Below, piece after piece: positions 8,972-17,949 of a DNA stretch of 64,000 bases (within the stretch, counting starts at the first letter, position 1; every line of letters starts with the position of its first letter). The DNA lies in the NCBI GenBank assembly GCA_040768925.1, contig JAXGLZ010000002.1, forward strand, positions 1 to 64,000, in the 5' to 3' direction. Position numbers and translations under genes: made by a program. The notes under the pieces were generated by a model. It was not told where the DNA came from, did not search any database, and saw only the letters and a program-made list of their open reading frames with translations. The DNA comes from CALNBC01 sp040768925. Lineage in GTDB: Bacteria; Bacillota; Clostridia; Christensenellales; CALWSW01.

Positions 8972-9910
8972 GTGGAAAAAGTTAAAGAAATTATTAACCG
9001 TACTGGAGAATTCAATATTGTTATATACGAAAAAATAATTCAACTTACGGGTACTTTACGCTTTGAAGGTAGTGACCTTATTCTTGAATGCCAAACATCA
9101 AAGGAGTGCGCAAAAGAAATTAATCAATTAGGTGTATGCCAAGTGTATGGCATAGTTGCAGGCACCGAAATAACACTATTAGATGGATATATAACAGTTA
9201 TTTATAAACAGAATAATAATACAGATTATATAGGCGTTTGCATCGACCCATCAGAAATTGTTATCGGAAGAAGCTATTCTAAAGAAATAAAGATCAAAAA
9301 AATATCTTCGGCTATTATGGCATTAAATCATATGTTCTCAGCACCGGTATTAAATCAAATGCATAGCTTCAAAGAAGAAAAACTTTTATTGCTAAACTAT
9401 ACACATACACCCTCAATTATTGCCAAGGATAGTAGGGTTGAGATATCCTTATTCCAAACATTTAGTAATGAGTGGGAAACAGGTAAAATTACATATCGTT
9501 TAATTCCTGTAATAGAATTTGTTTTTTCAGAAGCTATAGGAATAGCAGATGCAATAGCTCAAATTGCATCTGTGCGAAATTTGTTTTCATTTTTTGCTGA
9601 TTTCTACTTACCGCTTGAAAATATAACTTTTGCTGATGAGAAATCCAAAATCTACGATGATCAATTGATTTGTGACTGCACTCTGCTTATGAATCACAGA
9701 GAAGAAGTCGATATTCTAACTAAACCGTTTTTAATTTCAACAAGTCAATTTCAACATAGTTTTAATGATATCTGGCATAGTTGGTCAGAGTTTTATAGAG
9801 AAACTAAATACATTGCTGTGTTATTTTACGAAATTATTAGTAATCGATCTACACGTATCAACCGCTTTATAAATTTGGTACAAGCACTTGAGATATGGCC
9901 GCTGTTGTAA
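8972..9910 (+). CDS. ApeA-like (HEPN-type) protein, 3' truncated
   Basis: 312 codons from GTG 8972 (AGGAGG 10 bp upstream). The N-terminal ~130 residues (GTLRFEGSDLIL, then VYGIVAGTEITLLDG) resemble the ApeA N-terminal domain. The end (RINRFINLVQALE) resembles the entry into the C-terminal HEPN region, where these proteins carry the R-x4-H ribonuclease motif. The reading is cut there: from about 9897 the sequence belongs to the 3' end of gerAB on the other strand, giving a foreign IWPLL tail. ApeA relatives act in phage defence; this copy lacks its catalytic part and is probably inactive. Domain assignment is from remembered patterns. Confidence 0.6.
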   Translation: MEKVKEIINRTGEFNIVIYEKIIQLTGTLRFEGSDLILECQTSKECAKEINQLGVCQVYGIVAGTEITLLDGYITVIYKQNNNTDYIGVCIDPSEIVIGRSYSKEIKIKKISSAIMALNHMFSAPVLNQMHSFKEEKLLLLNYTHTPSIIAKDSRVEISLFQTFSNEWETGKITYRLIPVIEFVFSEAIGIADAIAQIASVRNLFSFFADFYLPLENITFADEKSKIYDDQLICDCTLLMNHREEVDILTKPFLISTSQFQHSFNDIWHSWSEFYRETKYIAVLFYEIISNRSTRINRFINLVQALEIWPLL

Positions 9911-10823
9911 CAAGTCTGTGCAGCTTGGGCAAAATCTTGCTTGCAAACTCTACCGCAGAACTATACAGTATAATGATTGCGGCGTAAAAGCCCATGAATC
10001 CGAAAATCAAATACAAAATGTCGATACGGGATAAAAATTCAACTTTTGGTATTACCACCAACCGTATCGCGACGACCACCGGGTCGGTATAATGCAAAAT
10101 CTCATTGGGGCCGATCATCATGATGCAGGTCTCGGTCACAAATGCCAATATCAGCCCAATACAGATGATTGCGAGAAACACCGTCCAAAGGGACCGTTTT
10201 TTCTTTTTAACAGAAATCGGTATAGCAGTGATCAGTGCAACACCGAAAAATGGCACAAAGGTATGGGGCAGCGCGGAGAAAACACGGCCTGTTTCCGCTG
10301 GGATATAGAGGGGCAGAATATATTCCGGCCGCCCGAGAATCAGCATGGCTGCATGGATGCTTAATGAGACAACAAATACCGCCACACCGATGACTTCAAA
10401 CATTCGGGCCACATTGATAATTCCTTTGTAAGCGGCGTAGCCAAACACAGGCATGGCGAAAAGCAGTACAAACCATTCCGGGGTTTTGATTAAAAAATTA
10501 TTGTGCAATATGTCGCAGAAGGTGGTAGAAAGCAACACGGCATGCAAGATAAAATAAAGGGTAAACAGTGCCGCCAACGCGCGCGCGATGAACCTTCCGG
10601 TAAGCTGTTCTGTATAGTCGTAGAGCATTTTGCCCGGAAAGCGGTTGTTCATCGCAACCACCAGCGCTCCTGCCAAACCAAACAGCACCGATGCAATCAA
10701 TATTGTGACCCAGCCTCCGAGTCCGGCGTACTCCATCATCGTTTTGGGCAGATCAACCGTGGCATTCATTAGCATAACGGTAAACAGAATCAGTATCATC
10801 TGCCGCATCGTGATCCCTTTCAA
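9867..10823 (-). CDS. GerAB-type spore germination permease, 3' truncated
   Basis: 318 codons of a GerAB/YndE-like spore germination protein (APC superfamily), the inner-membrane channel-like subunit of nutrient germinant receptors. About nine hydrophobic helices are visible. The TTG at 10823 gives MKGITMRQMILILFTVML, the usual family start, with AAGGAGG 6 bp upstream; longer readings to 11132 lack membrane character. The last ten residues (ISQVLVPNL) come from the AT-rich block, so the native ~40-residue C-terminus is lost. gerAA and gerAC, normal partners, are not in the window. Confidence 0.8.
   Translation of the reverse strand: MKGITMRQMILILFTVMLMNATVDLPKTMMEYAGLGGWVTILIASVLFGLAGALVVAMNNRFPGKMLYDYTEQLTGRFIARALAALFTLYFILHAVLLSTTFCDILHNNFLIKTPEWFVLLFAMPVFGYAAYKGIINVARMFEVIGVAVFVVSLSIHAAMLILGRPEYILPLYIPAETGRVFSALPHTFVPFFGVALITAIPISVKKKKRSLWTVFLAIICIGLILAFVTETCIMMIGPNEILHYTDPVVVAIRLVVIPKVEFLSRIDILYLIFGFMGFYAAIIILYSSAVEFASKILPKLHRLVTTAAISQVLVPNL
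9890..9900. other. Junction between AT-rich and GC-rich blocks
   Basis: Base composition changes abruptly here and two convergent genes are truncated at the same point: the ApeA-like gene from the left and gerAB from the right. No repeat, integrase or insertion sequence sits at the joint. It is either an illegitimate recombination joint or an assembly chimera. Confidence 0.6.
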
Positions 10824-11144
10824 GCGCCGCCTCCTTCCGTTTGCAAGTAGGGTAAATCTCCACATTTTGTTTGTAGCCTTTCCAGATCGGGCGGAATTAT
10901 ACAACCGAGTGCTTATATAGGATGTACGGTGGAAGGTGCTCAAGGAAATCACTGCAATTCGCGCGACTGGAATGTACCGCGTAAAGCGGAAACCAAGTCC
11001 GAGCTTCGCAATGTGCAGTTGGACAAGCCGATACCGCTTGAGAAAAAAAGATGGCGCCACGCAGGGGGACAACGATGAAAAAACTGTCCCGGACGACCCT
11101 GGCGGGGCTGCCGTCAAAACACAATGCTGCAAAAAAAACGCCGG

Positions 11145-11173
11145 TTGACAGCATACTCGATTATATCTATAAT
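11145..11173 (+). promoter_or_regulatory. Perfect consensus sigma-A promoter
   Basis: TTGACA (11145-11150), exactly 17 bp, TATAAT (11168-11173): both hexamers match consensus. The next gene start on this strand is at 11567, leaving a leader of about 385 nt. No riboswitch motif is recognisable in it. Confidence 0.75.
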
Positions 11174-11470
11174 AAAATTAGAATATATCACTCTGCTAAT
11201 ATACGACGGACGGATGCCCCAAGGCTCGCCCGGCCGGTTTTGTGCCTTTGCGCAAGTTCATTCTTTTCCGACCGGCGTGTTCTTCTTGCGAATATTTTTC
11301 GGACCGTCACCTTTTTCCAGTCAATCTAATTCCGCCGAACGCCGAACTTGCCGCCCCGCATTTTTTACACCGCAAAACACCCTTTGCATATCCCCGTCTA
11401 CCGATAGTCTGCTTTCTTTTCGCAATCGAACAAAGCTTTTTTAACCATGCCTTCGATCAACCATGCGGGC

Positions 11471-11495
11471 ATACCGGAACGGGTGATTCCGGTAT
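11471..11495. promoter_or_regulatory. Inverted repeat upstream of hydrolase
   Basis: ATACCGGAA (11471-11479) and TTCCGGTAT (11487-11495) are perfect 9-bp arms with a 7-bp centre, about 70 bp before the hydrolase start. This could be an operator or a leader hairpin. Confidence 0.5.
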
Positions 11496-11566
11496 AAATA
11501 AAAGAACCCGGGACCAAGAACAAAGCTTCTTTCACCCTTTACCCCACTACAAACGGAGGTTTCATC

Positions 11567-12493
11567 ATGTCCATTCGGGAAATCAGCTACCCGTCGGCGA
11601 ACGGTCGTGACACGATCCGCGCTTGGTCGTACAGCCCCCTTAACGCCCCCCGGGCAATCGTCCAACTCGTTCACGGATTCGGCGAACACTCCCGCCGCTA
11701 TCTCCACATGATCTCGGCGCTCCAGGCGGCGGGTTTTGTCGTGTACGCAAACGACCACATCGGCCACGGCAAAACAGGATTCGACAGCAACACCCTGGGC
11801 GACCCTCATTCCATCGACTACAAGACCTACATCAAAGACGAGCGCGCACTCCATGACATTGCGGTCAAGGACTACCCGAACACCCCTTACTGCATGTTTG
11901 GACACAGCTGGGGTTCGATGCTCGCCCGGGGCTACGCCGCGCTGTACGGCGAAGACCTGGCAGCGCTGATCCTTTGCGGCGTGGTTTCCCAAATGAAGGG
12001 ATGCGACGTCGCGCTGCACGATCCGGGCTTTAAAGCCGCCTACGAGGCCGACCCCTATCAACCTGCCGGAGAATGGATAGCGATGGCCTTCATGGGCATG
12101 ACCGACCGCTTCCCCGATGCGAAGACCCCGAATGATTGGATCGCCAACGACAACCGCATCGTGCAAGACCACGCCGCCGATCCGTTCAATACCTTCGATG
12201 TCACGCTGCAGCTCGTCGGGGATTTGGTGTATCTGTACGGCTTCATCGAAAACAAAGAATGGGCGGCAATGGTGCCGTCAAACCTACCGGTGTATTTGAT
12301 CTCCGGCGACCAGGACCCCTGCGGCAATTACGGAGAAGGGTTGTACCACGTCGCGAATTTATTAGCCGAAAATTCAAACCCCGTATTCGTCAAAGCCTAT
12401 TCCGGCTACCGCCACGAAATCCACAACGAACTCGAACTGCGGGATGAAGTGGAAGCCGGGATAGTCGACTTTTTAAACAAAGCGCTCGCATAG
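11567..12493 (+). CDS. Alpha/beta hydrolase, monoacylglycerol-lipase-like
   Basis: 308-aa cytoplasmic alpha/beta hydrolase of the serine aminopeptidase/monoacylglycerol lipase group. The likely oxyanion motif VHGFGEHSRRY is at about residues 36-46. The nucleophile elbow GHSWGS places Ser114, and Asp250 (SGDQDP) and His283 (GYRHEIHNE) complete a triad. It probably cleaves lipid or small carboxylic esters; the true substrate is unknown. The ribosome site GGAGG lies 7-8 bp before the ATG. It is a stand-alone gene, probably read from the strong promoter at 11145. The IS256 scar downstream is on the opposite strand. Confidence 0.88.
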   Translation: MSIREISYPSANGRDTIRAWSYSPLNAPRAIVQLVHGFGEHSRRYLHMISALQAAGFVVYANDHIGHGKTGFDSNTLGDPHSIDYKTYIKDERALHDIAVKDYPNTPYCMFGHSWGSMLARGYAALYGEDLAALILCGVVSQMKGCDVALHDPGFKAAYEADPYQPAGEWIAMAFMGMTDRFPDAKTPNDWIANDNRIVQDHAADPFNTFDVTLQLVGDLVYLYGFIENKEWAAMVPSNLPVYLISGDQDPCGNYGEGLYHVANLLAENSNPVFVKAYSGYRHEIHNELELRDEVEAGIVDFLNKALA

Positions 12494-12946
12494 CAAAAGC
12501 ATAAAAGGCAGCCATAAAAAGTGACGGGCGGCAGCGGTAGTTGTTCGGCAAACGGTCGTGTCAAGATTTATGCGCGAATATGTTTGCTGTCTCTGAATTC
12601 CCGGATTTGCCCCTTGGTTGCCTCTTCGTTAAGCTTTATAATTTTCGAGGACATGGTTTGCCGCTCCTCTTGGAATGGTGTGTGGTAACTTCATTCTAAC
12701 AGAGAACTGCAAACCCTGTCTCTTTTTATCCCTTTTGCAATTTGCGCAGCTTGTTTTACCTTATCGAGGAAGCGGCCATTGGAAAATATAATTGTCAAGC
12801 CAAAACGATATGCGACCCGAACATTGTACGTATCTTCCGCCGTATTATTATCCCGTCGTATTTTCCCAGGGGACCGACTGTTCTGAAGTTGCTGTCCAAC
12901 AGGGAAACGATGTCATGCTCGCCGTAGCCGTACAAGTATAAATTTA
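12494..12946. other. 453-bp gap with transposon scar
   Basis: It contains the IS256 transposase N-terminal scar at 12568-12654 (minus). The rest (12655-12946) has only short readings with no recognised family and none of the expected ligD 5' end. Confidence 0.5.
12568..12654 (-). pseudogene. IS256-family transposase, N-terminal scar
   Basis: From ATG 12654 with GAGGAG upstream, 28 codons read MSSKIIKLNEEATKGQIREF and then leave the family and stop. IS256/Mutator transposases commonly begin MSxKIIxLNEE...KxQIxE. Only the first ~20 residues remain. Its position directly before the 5'-truncated ligD suggests that a transposition or deletion removed the ligD start. Confidence 0.65.
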
Positions 12947-15196
12947 TTGTCCCGATATAACACCCGGGACAAGCGGCTCGCGATGCGGGTGGAGGATCAT
13001 CCCCTGGAATACAGAAATTTTGAGGGAACCATTCCCAAGGGAGAATACGGCGGCGGAACGGTGATGCTCTGGGACGAAGGCATCTGGGAACCCTTTGGAA
13101 ACGTCGATGAGGGGCTGCGCGGGGGTTCGCTCAAATTCGTTTTGAAGGGGAGAAGGCTGCGGGGTAAATGGGCGCTGGTTCGGATGAAACCCAAAACGGG
13201 TGAAGCCGAAAAAAACTGGCTGCTGCTCAAGGAAAAAGACGCGTACGCAAAGCCCGACGACGGGGTTTCCGAATTTACCGCCAGCATCCGAACCGGGCGC
13301 ACCATGGCGGAGATCGAAAGAGGCGCGGCGGAAAAAATCACGCGCAATCCTTTTTCGCAGGCCGACGTGCAGCTTGCGAAGCTTGTGCGCAGCGTCCCCG
13401 AGGGCAGGGACTGGCTTTATGAACTAAAATACGACGGGTACCGGATTTTGGCCTATGTTGAAGCGAACGACGTCCGGTTTGTAACGCGAAACGGCAACGA
13501 TTACACAAGCCGGTTTCAGCATATTGCGGATACCCTCATCGACTGGGCCGCCGGGCGGGCGATGGTTTTAGACGGGGAAATGGTGATCACGGACGAGCAG
13601 GGCAGAACGGATTTTCAGGCGCTCCAGAATTACATGAAAAATCCCAAAGGCAAAAACCTCACCTATATTGTATTTGATCTTCTGGCGCTGGACGGCGCGG
13701 ATTTTCGAAGCCGCCGCCTGATTGACAGAAAAGAAATGCTGGAAGCCCTGATGAAGGATGCCCCGAATGGCCTCCATTACAGCAGGCATGCCAGGGGAAG
13801 CGGCAAAGAAAGTTTTGCGGCAGCCTGCGGATTGGGCCTGGAGGGGATCGTCGGCAAAAAAGCCGATTCCATCTACAGCGGCACGCGAAACGGTGACTGG
13901 ATCAAGCTCAAATGCGGCGAAAGGCAGGAGTTCGTCATCGGAGGGTATACGCGCACCGACAAAACGCGCGGGGTGAGCGCGCTTCTTCTCGGCGTCTATG
14001 AAAACGCGGAACTTGTCTATGCCGGGCGCGCGGGCACCGGCTTCAGCCTGTCCGATATGGAAGAGCTTGAGGGAAAATTTGAAAGCTTAAAGCGGACGGA
14101 CGCCCCGTTCAAGCTTGCGCCCAAGGAGCGCCCCAATGAAACAATCACCTGGCTTGCGCCCGAACTGGCCGCGGAAATCAAGTTTGCCGGATGGACCGAA
14201 GAGGGCCTTCTGCGGCAGGCAAGTTTCAAGGGCCTGCGGGCGGACAAAGCCCCCGGGGACATCATAAGAGAGAAAGCGGGCGACAGGGAGCTTTTGCCAT
14301 CGGACAAAGAACAGGAGGAAACCGTGGAAACAAACGAAGGCGGCATCATCGTGGAAGGCATTCGGGTCTCAAGCCCCGACAAGGTGATATTCGAAAATCC
14401 CGACATCACAAAAGCGGATGTGGCGCGGTATTATGCACAGGTAGCCGAACGCATGCTGCCCTATGTGAGCCGCAGGATTTTAAGCATCGTGCGCTGCCCC
14501 AAGGGGGTTTCCCAATCCTGCTTCTATAAAAAACATCCCGGACCGGACAGCAAAGGAATCGTCACCATGCCCGTCACGAACAGCGACGGCGAAACGGAGG
14601 AGTATTTCTACATCGAGGGCGTATCCGGGCTTGTTTTTGAGGCGCAGATGGGCACGCTGGAATTTCATGCCTGGGGAAGCCGCGTAGACGAACTTGAAAA
14701 GCCGGATATGATGGTATTCGATCTGGATCCGGACGAGGGGCTGGACCTTGCTGCGGTGCGCAGGGGCGTTATGGATCTCAAAAGCGTTCTCGAAGAACTC
14801 TCGCTCGTCTCATATCTCAAGACCAGCGGCGGAAAAGGGTATCATGTCGTCGTGCCTTTAAAACCGGCCGTATCTTGGGAGGTTTTTCACGATTTTGCAA
14901 GGCGGGTCGCCGAGGTCATGGAAGGCAAATGGCCCGACCGTTATACAAGCAATGTGCGAAAGAACAAGCGGGCAAACAAAATTTTTATTGACTGGATCCG
15001 AAACGGCAGGGGCGCAACAAGCGTCGCGCCCTATTCCATACGGGCGAGAACGGGAGCCCGGGTATCCATGCCGATCGCCTGGGACGAGCTTGGCGCGATC
15101 GCCCCGGACGGCGTCACGATGGCGGACGCGCTCAAAAGAATCACCGGTGATGATCCCTGGAAAGGCTTTTTCTTGAATCATCAGATGCTGAAATGA
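12947..15196 (+). CDS. ligD: ATP-dependent DNA ligase LigD, 5' truncated
   Basis: 749 codons of the bacterial non-homologous end-joining enzyme, order phosphoesterase - ligase - polymerase. The phosphoesterase domain is cut: the reading begins NTRDKRLAMRVEDHPLEY, about 60 residues into the domain, so the conserved His/Asp block (HDAxRLHYDFRLE in relatives) is missing. The ligase domain has its nucleotide-accepting Lys161 in ELKYDGYR. The primase-like polymerase domain (about 470-745) has the metal motif FDLDPDEG. The TTG at 12947 is the only start in frame and has no ribosome site. ku, its usual partner, is absent. Ligase and polymerase parts look sound, but expression is uncertain. Confidence 0.88.
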   Translation: MSRYNTRDKRLAMRVEDHPLEYRNFEGTIPKGEYGGGTVMLWDEGIWEPFGNVDEGLRGGSLKFVLKGRRLRGKWALVRMKPKTGEAEKNWLLLKEKDAYAKPDDGVSEFTASIRTGRTMAEIERGAAEKITRNPFSQADVQLAKLVRSVPEGRDWLYELKYDGYRILAYVEANDVRFVTRNGNDYTSRFQHIADTLIDWAAGRAMVLDGEMVITDEQGRTDFQALQNYMKNPKGKNLTYIVFDLLALDGADFRSRRLIDRKEMLEALMKDAPNGLHYSRHARGSGKESFAAACGLGLEGIVGKKADSIYSGTRNGDWIKLKCGERQEFVIGGYTRTDKTRGVSALLLGVYENAELVYAGRAGTGFSLSDMEELEGKFESLKRTDAPFKLAPKERPNETITWLAPELAAEIKFAGWTEEGLLRQASFKGLRADKAPGDIIREKAGDRELLPSDKEQEETVETNEGGIIVEGIRVSSPDKVIFENPDITKADVARYYAQVAERMLPYVSRRILSIVRCPKGVSQSCFYKKHPGPDSKGIVTMPVTNSDGETEEYFYIEGVSGLVFEAQMGTLEFHAWGSRVDELEKPDMMVFDLDPDEGLDLAAVRRGVMDLKSVLEELSLVSYLKTSGGKGYHVVVPLKPAVSWEVFHDFARRVAEVMEGKWPDRYTSNVRKNKRANKIFIDWIRNGRGATSVAPYSIRARTGARVSMPIAWDELGAIAPDGVTMADALKRITGDDPWKGFFLNHQMLK

Positions 15197-15738
15197 CCGG
15201 ACAGCTTGGCGGCCGGGCGGATCGCCCGGAATAACGACGGCATCCTGCGCTTCGAAGCATAGCAGCCCGCCACCGGCTGGCGCATGGAGGAAAAGGACTC
15301 CATAGCTCCTACGTCCTTTGGCTTTCGACAAAGCCGCATGCAGATCATGGCCACCGGGCTTTCCGGCAAGCTTCTTCTGGAAGCAGCCCTATGCTGGATG
15401 GTTAATTCTCAATTTTATGGCATGTTATAAAAAAAAGCTATAAAACCGATTCTTTCGAAAGAGCAGCCTCCGGGCTGCTTCTTTGATCTACAAAACAAAT
15501 CAGGGGAGGCGACTCTTCGGGCAAAACCAGGATGGAGCGCCGCACCCGATCCAAAGGGAAGCGGACCTGCCCTTTGTGCTTGCTGTCCGGCATAGGAAGA
15601 GGGGGCCTTCTGCGCGGCTTTTGCAGAATGCTATCGATTTTTTAACAATTTTCCTGGAAAAGTTGAAATCACTATGTTATCATATATAGTGGGTGGAAAT
15701 TTGGGTTCTTTCTAAAAATGTAGGAGGTCAACAGTACT
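15197..15738. other. 542-bp gap before hppA
   Basis: No recognised gene. A 68-codon TTG-started reading at 15483-15689 matches nothing I know and lacks a ribosome site. The terminator at 15458-15484 closes ligD. An AT-rich stretch from 15642 to 15690 may hold the hppA promoter, but I find no well-spaced hexamers. Confidence 0.45.
15458..15484 (+). terminator. Rho-independent terminator
   Basis: AGCAGCC (15463-15469) pairs with GGGCTGCT (15472-15479), followed by TCTTTGAT, in the ligD-hppA gap. Confidence 0.6.
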
Positions 15739-17823
15739 ATGAGTGATTTGGACTTGTTTCTGATCGTATCTGTCGCAGTATCCGTTCTTGCGTTTGCATT
15801 TGCTGTATGGCTTTACCGGTGGGTTGCCGCCCGGCCATCCGAAAACAAAAGGATTGCGGAACTGGGAACCTACATTCGCCAAGGCGCGAACGCATTTCTT
15901 CGGAAGGAATACAGGGTGCTGGCGAAATTCTGCGGCATCGCGGCCGTTTTGATTTTTATATTTTTGCCTTCACCCCTCTGGTCCGGGGGCTCTGTAATCC
16001 CCAATCTGACCATGGCTCTGGCCTATGTCTGCGGTACCGTATTTTCCGCGATTGCCGGCAAGATCGGCACGCAGGTTGCGACCATCGCCAATGTCAAGAC
16101 TGCCGAATCCGCGCAGAAAGGGCTGAAACCCTCGTTTCTGGCGGCTTTTAGGGGCGGCGCGGTCATGGGGATGGCCGTTGTGGGCAGCTCGCTTTTGGGC
16201 GTGGCCCTCGTCCTGCTGATCACGCGTGACGCGACCGCCCTGCTGGGCTTCAGCTTCGGCGCAAGTTCCCTGGCCCTGTTCGCCAAGGCGGGGGGCGGAA
16301 TTTTCACCAAAACCGCGGATATCAGCGCCGACCTTGTCGGGAAGGTGGAGCTGGGAATTCCGGAGGACGATCCGAGGAACCCCGCCGTTATTGCCGACAA
16401 CGTCGGAGACAACGTCGGCGACGTTGCGGGAATGGGCGCAGACCTGTTCGATTCAAACGTGGCCTCCATGTCCGCGGCCCTGGTGATGGCGGTCGCGCTG
16501 GGCAGCAAAACGGGCGTCGACTATTCCGCCATGGTGTTATGCTATGCGGCGATCGGCCTTCTTTCCTCCATCATCGGCGTCATGGCGGCGCACATGGGTC
16601 AAAGGGGCAATCCCACCACCGCTCTGAACATGAGCACCTATCTCACCACCGCGATTTTTACCCTTTTGACAGCCGGCGCGACGGCTGTTTTCAAATTTGA
16701 CTGGCGCATCTGGGGCGCGACCGCGATCGGGCTCCTCGTCGGCGTCATCATCGGCATTACCAGCGATTATTTCACCGACGACCGGAAGCCTCCGGTGCAA
16801 AATGTCGCCAAAGCTTCCGAAACCGGCCCTGCGTTTACAATCATCTCCGGGGTGTCCTACGGGTTTTTGAGCGTCCTGCCCGCAATGGCCGGAATCGCCG
16901 TTGCCGCGCTCGCCGCCTATACCCTTTGCGCTCCGATCGTTCCGGGCGACCCCATTGCCGGCATGTTCGGCATTTCCATGGCCGCCGTCGGCATGCTCTC
17001 TATCGTCGGCATGATCATCTCCAACGACGCTTACGGCCCCATCGCGGACAATGCCCGGGGCCTTGTGGAGATGGGCGACCTGGGGGACGAAGCCCTGAAG
17101 ATCACCGATTCCCTGGACAGCGCGGGCAATACCGTCAAGGCCGTCACCAAGGGTTTTGCGATCGCCGCGGCCGGGCTGACGATCATCTCCCTGCTCGGCG
17201 CTTTTATGAGCGAAGTCAACGAGGCCGCGGGAGAGATCGTGCTGACCGGCTTTGACATCATCAACCCCACCGTTTTCTTCGGCATGCTGGTGGGCGCGGC
17301 GATTCCCGCTATTTTCTCGGCGATGCTGATGCTGGGCGTCAACCGGAACGCGCAGCGCATGGTTGCCGAGATCCATCGCCAGTTCAACGAGATCGTCGGC
17401 CTGCGGGAGGGGAAGCCCGGCGTGATTCCCGAATACGACAAGTGCATCGACATCGCCACGCGCGGCGCGCTGAAGGAACTGATCCCCGCGGGGCTGCTCA
17501 CCATAGTGGCTACTGTGCTGGTCGGCTTCATCGGGGGCGTGAAGGCTGTGGGGGGATTCCTTGTCGGGAACATCATCAGCGGCTTGCTGCTCGCGCTGTT
17601 CATGAGCAATGCCGGCGGTCTTTGGGATAACGCGAAGAAATACATCGAAGCCGGCGGAAACGGGGGAAAGGGCAGCGAAGCGCACAAGGCCTCCGTGGTC
17701 GGCGATACCGTCGGCGACCCTTTCAAGGATACGGCCGGCCCCTCGATCAATACCCAGATCACCGTCGTTTCCCTGGTCGCTTCCCTGATGGCGTCTTTAT
17801 TCCTCGCATCGTCACTCTTCTGA
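15739..17823 (+). CDS. hppA: Membrane pyrophosphatase, ion-pumping
   Basis: 694-aa integral membrane pyrophosphatase with about 16 helices that couples PPi hydrolysis to H+ (or Na+) export. The substrate/Mg site is clear: DLVGKVELGIPEDDPRNPAV with NVGDNVGDVAG following (about 197-235), and a second acidic cluster near the C-terminus (GDTVGDPFKDTAGPS). The motif GNTVKAVTKG (about 460-470) has Lys where K+-dependent enzymes carry Ala, suggesting the K+-independent, proton-pumping class. GGAGG precedes the ATG by 10 bp. It stands alone. An IS3-type scar directly follows the gene. Confidence 0.95.
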   Translation: MSDLDLFLIVSVAVSVLAFAFAVWLYRWVAARPSENKRIAELGTYIRQGANAFLRKEYRVLAKFCGIAAVLIFIFLPSPLWSGGSVIPNLTMALAYVCGTVFSAIAGKIGTQVATIANVKTAESAQKGLKPSFLAAFRGGAVMGMAVVGSSLLGVALVLLITRDATALLGFSFGASSLALFAKAGGGIFTKTADISADLVGKVELGIPEDDPRNPAVIADNVGDNVGDVAGMGADLFDSNVASMSAALVMAVALGSKTGVDYSAMVLCYAAIGLLSSIIGVMAAHMGQRGNPTTALNMSTYLTTAIFTLLTAGATAVFKFDWRIWGATAIGLLVGVIIGITSDYFTDDRKPPVQNVAKASETGPAFTIISGVSYGFLSVLPAMAGIAVAALAAYTLCAPIVPGDPIAGMFGISMAAVGMLSIVGMIISNDAYGPIADNARGLVEMGDLGDEALKITDSLDSAGNTVKAVTKGFAIAAAGLTIISLLGAFMSEVNEAAGEIVLTGFDIINPTVFFGMLVGAAIPAIFSAMLMLGVNRNAQRMVAEIHRQFNEIVGLREGKPGVIPEYDKCIDIATRGALKELIPAGLLTIVATVLVGFIGGVKAVGGFLVGNIISGLLLALFMSNAGGLWDNAKKYIEAGGNGGKGSEAHKASVVGDTVGDPFKDTAGPSINTQITVVSLVASLMASLFLASSLF

Positions 17824-17897
17824 GCAGGGGGGCGGGGGCGCGCCAAGGGCCTTCCTGAAAAGAGCATTCTCAAGAAAAACGGCGCTGAATCGGACTG

Positions 17898-17949
17898 CAC
17901 CCCAATCGTTAGACAGTACGATATACCGAATAACGATTGGGGTGTTTTT
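17898..17949 (+). terminator. 14-bp stem hairpin at the IS3 scar start
   Basis: CACCCCAATCGTTA (17898-17911) and TAACGATTGGGGTG (17931-17944) are perfectly complementary, followed by TTTTTA. It would terminate hppA transcription and also shields the transposase reading that starts at 17950, as insertion-sequence leaders often do. Confidence 0.75.

Larger units (their letters stand above)
10824..11566. other. 743-bp gap between gerAB and alpha/beta hydrolase
   Basis: No convincing gene on either strand. It holds a perfect consensus promoter at 11145-11173 and an inverted repeat at 11471-11495. Short readings exist at 10897-11154 and 11051-11329 but have no family resemblance. The second has GGGGG before an internal ATG (11075) and cannot be excluded. 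Confidence 0.5.

Noticed and set aside
10824..11132. N-terminal extension of gerAB to 11132
   Set aside because: The extra residues are Arg/Ser-rich with no membrane character, and the TTG at 10823 has an excellent ribosome site and the family start.
15483..15689. 68-aa reading upstream of hppA
   Set aside because: TTG start immediately after a terminator, no ribosome site, no recognisable sequence.
16537..17685. 382-codon minus-strand reading inside hppA
   Set aside because: It is antisense to a conserved membrane pyrophosphatase, made of His/Asp/Arg-rich low-complexity sequence typical of shadows in GC-rich DNA.
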